Source: an uncultured Lachnospiraceae bacterium (GTDB lineage Bacteria > Bacillota_A > Clostridia > Lachnospirales > Lachnospiraceae). From it: 6,734 bases of DNA. A program made the translations under genes and the position numbers. A model generated the notes under the pieces. It was not told where the DNA came from, did no database searches, and was given only the letters and a program-made list of their open reading frames with translations. The DNA lies in NCBI GenBank assembly GCA_902767195.1, contig CACXGS010000377.1, forward strand, positions 1 to 6,734. The letters are read 5' to 3'. Of the stretch, positions 5,406 to 6,734 are shown one piece after another. Every line of letters begins with the position of its first letter. The stretch's first letter is position 1.

Positions 5406-5889
5406 GTTCCTTTGGATTCTGATTCCTGTTCTGGTCTTGCTGGATCAATGGTCCAAGTTTTGGGCAATCCGGGTCCTTAAGCCCGGGAAAGTTATTCCGA
5501 TCATTAAAAATGTTTTGGAACTTACCTATGTCGAGAACCGCGGAGCGGCTTTCGGCATCCTGCAAAACAGGCAGATCTTTTTCCTTCTCATCACACTGGC
5601 AGTTCTGGCCGGTATTTTGCTGGTTATGCGAAGGATGCCGGACAACAGAAGATATCTCCCGCTTTCCCTGTGCCTCGTTTTCGTGGCTTCCGGGGCGGTG
5701 GGGAATATGATCGACCGGATGGTCCGCCATTATGTCGTTGATTTTATTTATTTTAAACCCATTGATTTTCCGGTGTTTAATGTTGCGGATATCTATGTGA
5801 CTGTATCAGCCGGACTTTTAATCCTGCTGTTCTTCTTTTACTATAAAGAGGAGGAACTGGAGCAGGTTATTCCGGGAAAGAAAAGGTAG
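5392..5889 (+). CDS. lspA: Lipoprotein signal peptidase (signal peptidase II)
   Basis: Integral membrane aspartyl protease that cleaves the signal peptide of diacylglyceryl-modified prolipoproteins ahead of the lipobox cysteine. The 165-residue protein has the four expected membrane helices (about 7-25, 62-80, 88-106 and 132-151). Conserved residues are D18 in LLDQWSK, the ENRGAAFG stretch at 48-55, GNMIDR with N105 and D108, and the aspartates of VVDF (D117) and FNVAD (D133), which form the catalytic dyad in known structures. The tail is short and charged (KEEELEQ...GKKR), cytoplasmic. The start codon lies within the 3' end of aroB; AGGAGG at 5380-5385, 6 bases ahead, is a strong ribosome site. 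The rluD-type gene follows 6 bases after the stop codon, an arrangement common in Firmicutes. Confidence 0.97.
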   Translation: MIKNRFLWILIPVLVLLDQWSKFWAIRVLKPGKVIPIIKNVLELTYVENRGAAFGILQNRQIFFLLITLAVLAGILLVMRRMPDNRRYLPLSLCLVFVASGAVGNMIDRMVRHYVVDFIYFKPIDFPVFNVADIYVTVSAGLLILLFFFYYKEEELEQVIPGKKR

Positions 5890-5895
5890 GCAGAC

Positions 5896-6734
5896 ATGGA
5901 ACAGGCAGATCAGAACTATCAGTATATTGTGGGAGACGAGCAGGATGGAATGAGGCTGGATCAGTTCCTTTCCGGGGAATTATCGGAACATTCCAGGTCA
6001 TATATTCAAAAGCTCTGCAAAGAAGGCAGAGCAACCCTGAACGGACGGACCGTCAAGCCCTCTGCCAGGATACGGGTGGATGATGCTGTAGGCCTTTTAA
6101 TACCACCGGCCAGGGAGCTTATGGTTCTCCCGGAGGATATCCCTCTTGATATCCTTTATGAAGATGAGGATCTTCTCATTGTCAACAAGCCCAAAGATAT
6201 GGTGGTACATCCGTGCCCGGGACGGTATTCCGGGACGCTGGTCAATGCCCTTCTGGCTCATTGTCAGGGGAACCTTTCCGGGATTAACGGAGTACTCCGC
6301 CCGGGAATCGTCCACCGGATTGATAAAGATACGACGGGTCTTCTGCTGGTATGTAAGACAGATCTGGCTCACCGGAGCCTTGCAGACCAGCTGAAAGACC
6401 ACAGCATTACCCGCAGATATCAGGCCATCGTATGGAATAACATCCCCGAAGAAAGCGGCACGGTGGATAAACCGATCGGCCGCTGCCGGACTGACCGAAA
6501 GAAGATGGCGGTGGATCCGGAAAGAGGAAAGAGGGCTGTGACACACTATCGTGTACTTGACCATCTGAACCGGAAATGGAATCATATCGAATGCCGGCTG
6601 GAGACGGGAAGAACGCACCAGATCCGGGTCCATATGGCCAGCATCGGCCACCCCCTTCTGGGGGATCCGGTCTACGGCCCCAGGACATCCGGGACAGCTG
6701 CTTCTAACCTCACCGGCCAGTGCCTCCATGCCGG
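5896..6734 (+). CDS. rluD: RluA/RluD-family 23S rRNA pseudouridine synthase, 3'-truncated by the window edge
   Basis: Converts uridines in large-subunit rRNA to pseudouridine; the exact target positions cannot be told from sequence. The 279 visible codons give an N-terminal S4 RNA-binding domain at about 18-70 (RLDQFLSG, SRSYIQKLCKEG), then the synthase core: LLIVNKPKDMVVHP at 93-106, the catalytic motif GIVHRIDKDTTGLL at 137-150 with catalytic D143, RRYQAIVW near 173-180, and ETGRTHQIRVHMASIGHPLLGD at 236-257, given here as motif positions. The frame is open to the last base, with QCLHA just reached, so only roughly the last 20-30 residues are missing. A modest site, AGG at 5888-5890 overlapping the lspA stop codon, precedes the ATG by 5 bases. 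It corresponds to ylyB of B. subtilis, which also follows lspA. A long antisense frame across this gene is a shadow. Confidence 0.95.
   Translation, partial: MEQADQNYQYIVGDEQDGMRLDQFLSGELSEHSRSYIQKLCKEGRATLNGRTVKPSARIRVDDAVGLLIPPARELMVLPEDIPLDILYEDEDLLIVNKPKDMVVHPCPGRYSGTLVNALLAHCQGNLSGINGVLRPGIVHRIDKDTTGLLLVCKTDLAHRSLADQLKDHSITRRYQAIVWNNIPEESGTVDKPIGRCRTDRKKMAVDPERGKRAVTHYRVLDHLNRKWNHIECRLETGRTHQIRVHMASIGHPLLGDPVYGPRTSGTAASNLTGQCLHA

Noticed and set aside
6097..6729. Antisense open frame opposite the rluD-type gene
   Set aside because: The + strand frame carries the full S4 and pseudouridine synthase motifs. The reverse frame has no ribosome site or family resemblance.

Overview
All genes in this window lie on the + strand. 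Family content, purine-rich Shine-Dalgarno sites, moderate G+C and gene order point to a Gram-positive anaerobe of the Clostridia, most likely Lachnospiraceae; this is inference, because no marker gene fixes the taxon. The window is a housekeeping region of cell-envelope and cell-division genes. I see no mobile element, CRISPR array, tRNA or rRNA, and no gene-free stretch longer than about 160 bases.

Layout: (1) 1-764, the 3' part of a secreted D-alanyl-D-alanine carboxypeptidase (S11 family) that enters from the left. (2) 768-1369, a self-contained transcription unit: a near-consensus promoter, a strong ribosome site, a 140-residue P-loop protein of unknown role, and a terminator. (3) 1370-4161, a leader with two small hairpins, a membrane-anchored HlyD/RND-adaptor-like protein, the YggS/YlmE PLP protein and the divisome protein SepF. 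A very good sigma-A-type promoter lies inside the end of yggS and points at sepF. (4) 4162-6734, a 134-base spacer with a strong hairpin, then aroB, lspA and an rluD-type pseudouridine synthase that runs off the right edge. aroB and lspA overlap by 14 bases, and lspA and rluD are 6 bases apart.

The frame yggS(ylmE)-sepF(ylmF)-...-lspA-rluD(ylyB) matches the division cluster known from Bacillus subtilis (ylmD-ylmE-sepF-ylmG-ylmH-divIVA-ileS-lspA-ylyB). Here ylmG, ylmH, divIVA and ileS are absent between sepF and lspA, and the shikimate-pathway gene aroB with its own structured leader sits in their place. Upstream of yggS the position of ylmD is taken by the HlyD-like membrane protein. The shared theme is envelope growth and division: peptidoglycan trimming, FtsZ-ring anchoring and lipoprotein maturation, with aroB and rluD as metabolic and ribosome-modification passengers.

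I do not find a clearly new biological system. The points worth a second look are the orphan HlyD-like protein in a division operon, the small P-loop protein with its own promoter and terminator, the promoter buried in yggS, and the hairpin in front of the relocated aroB.
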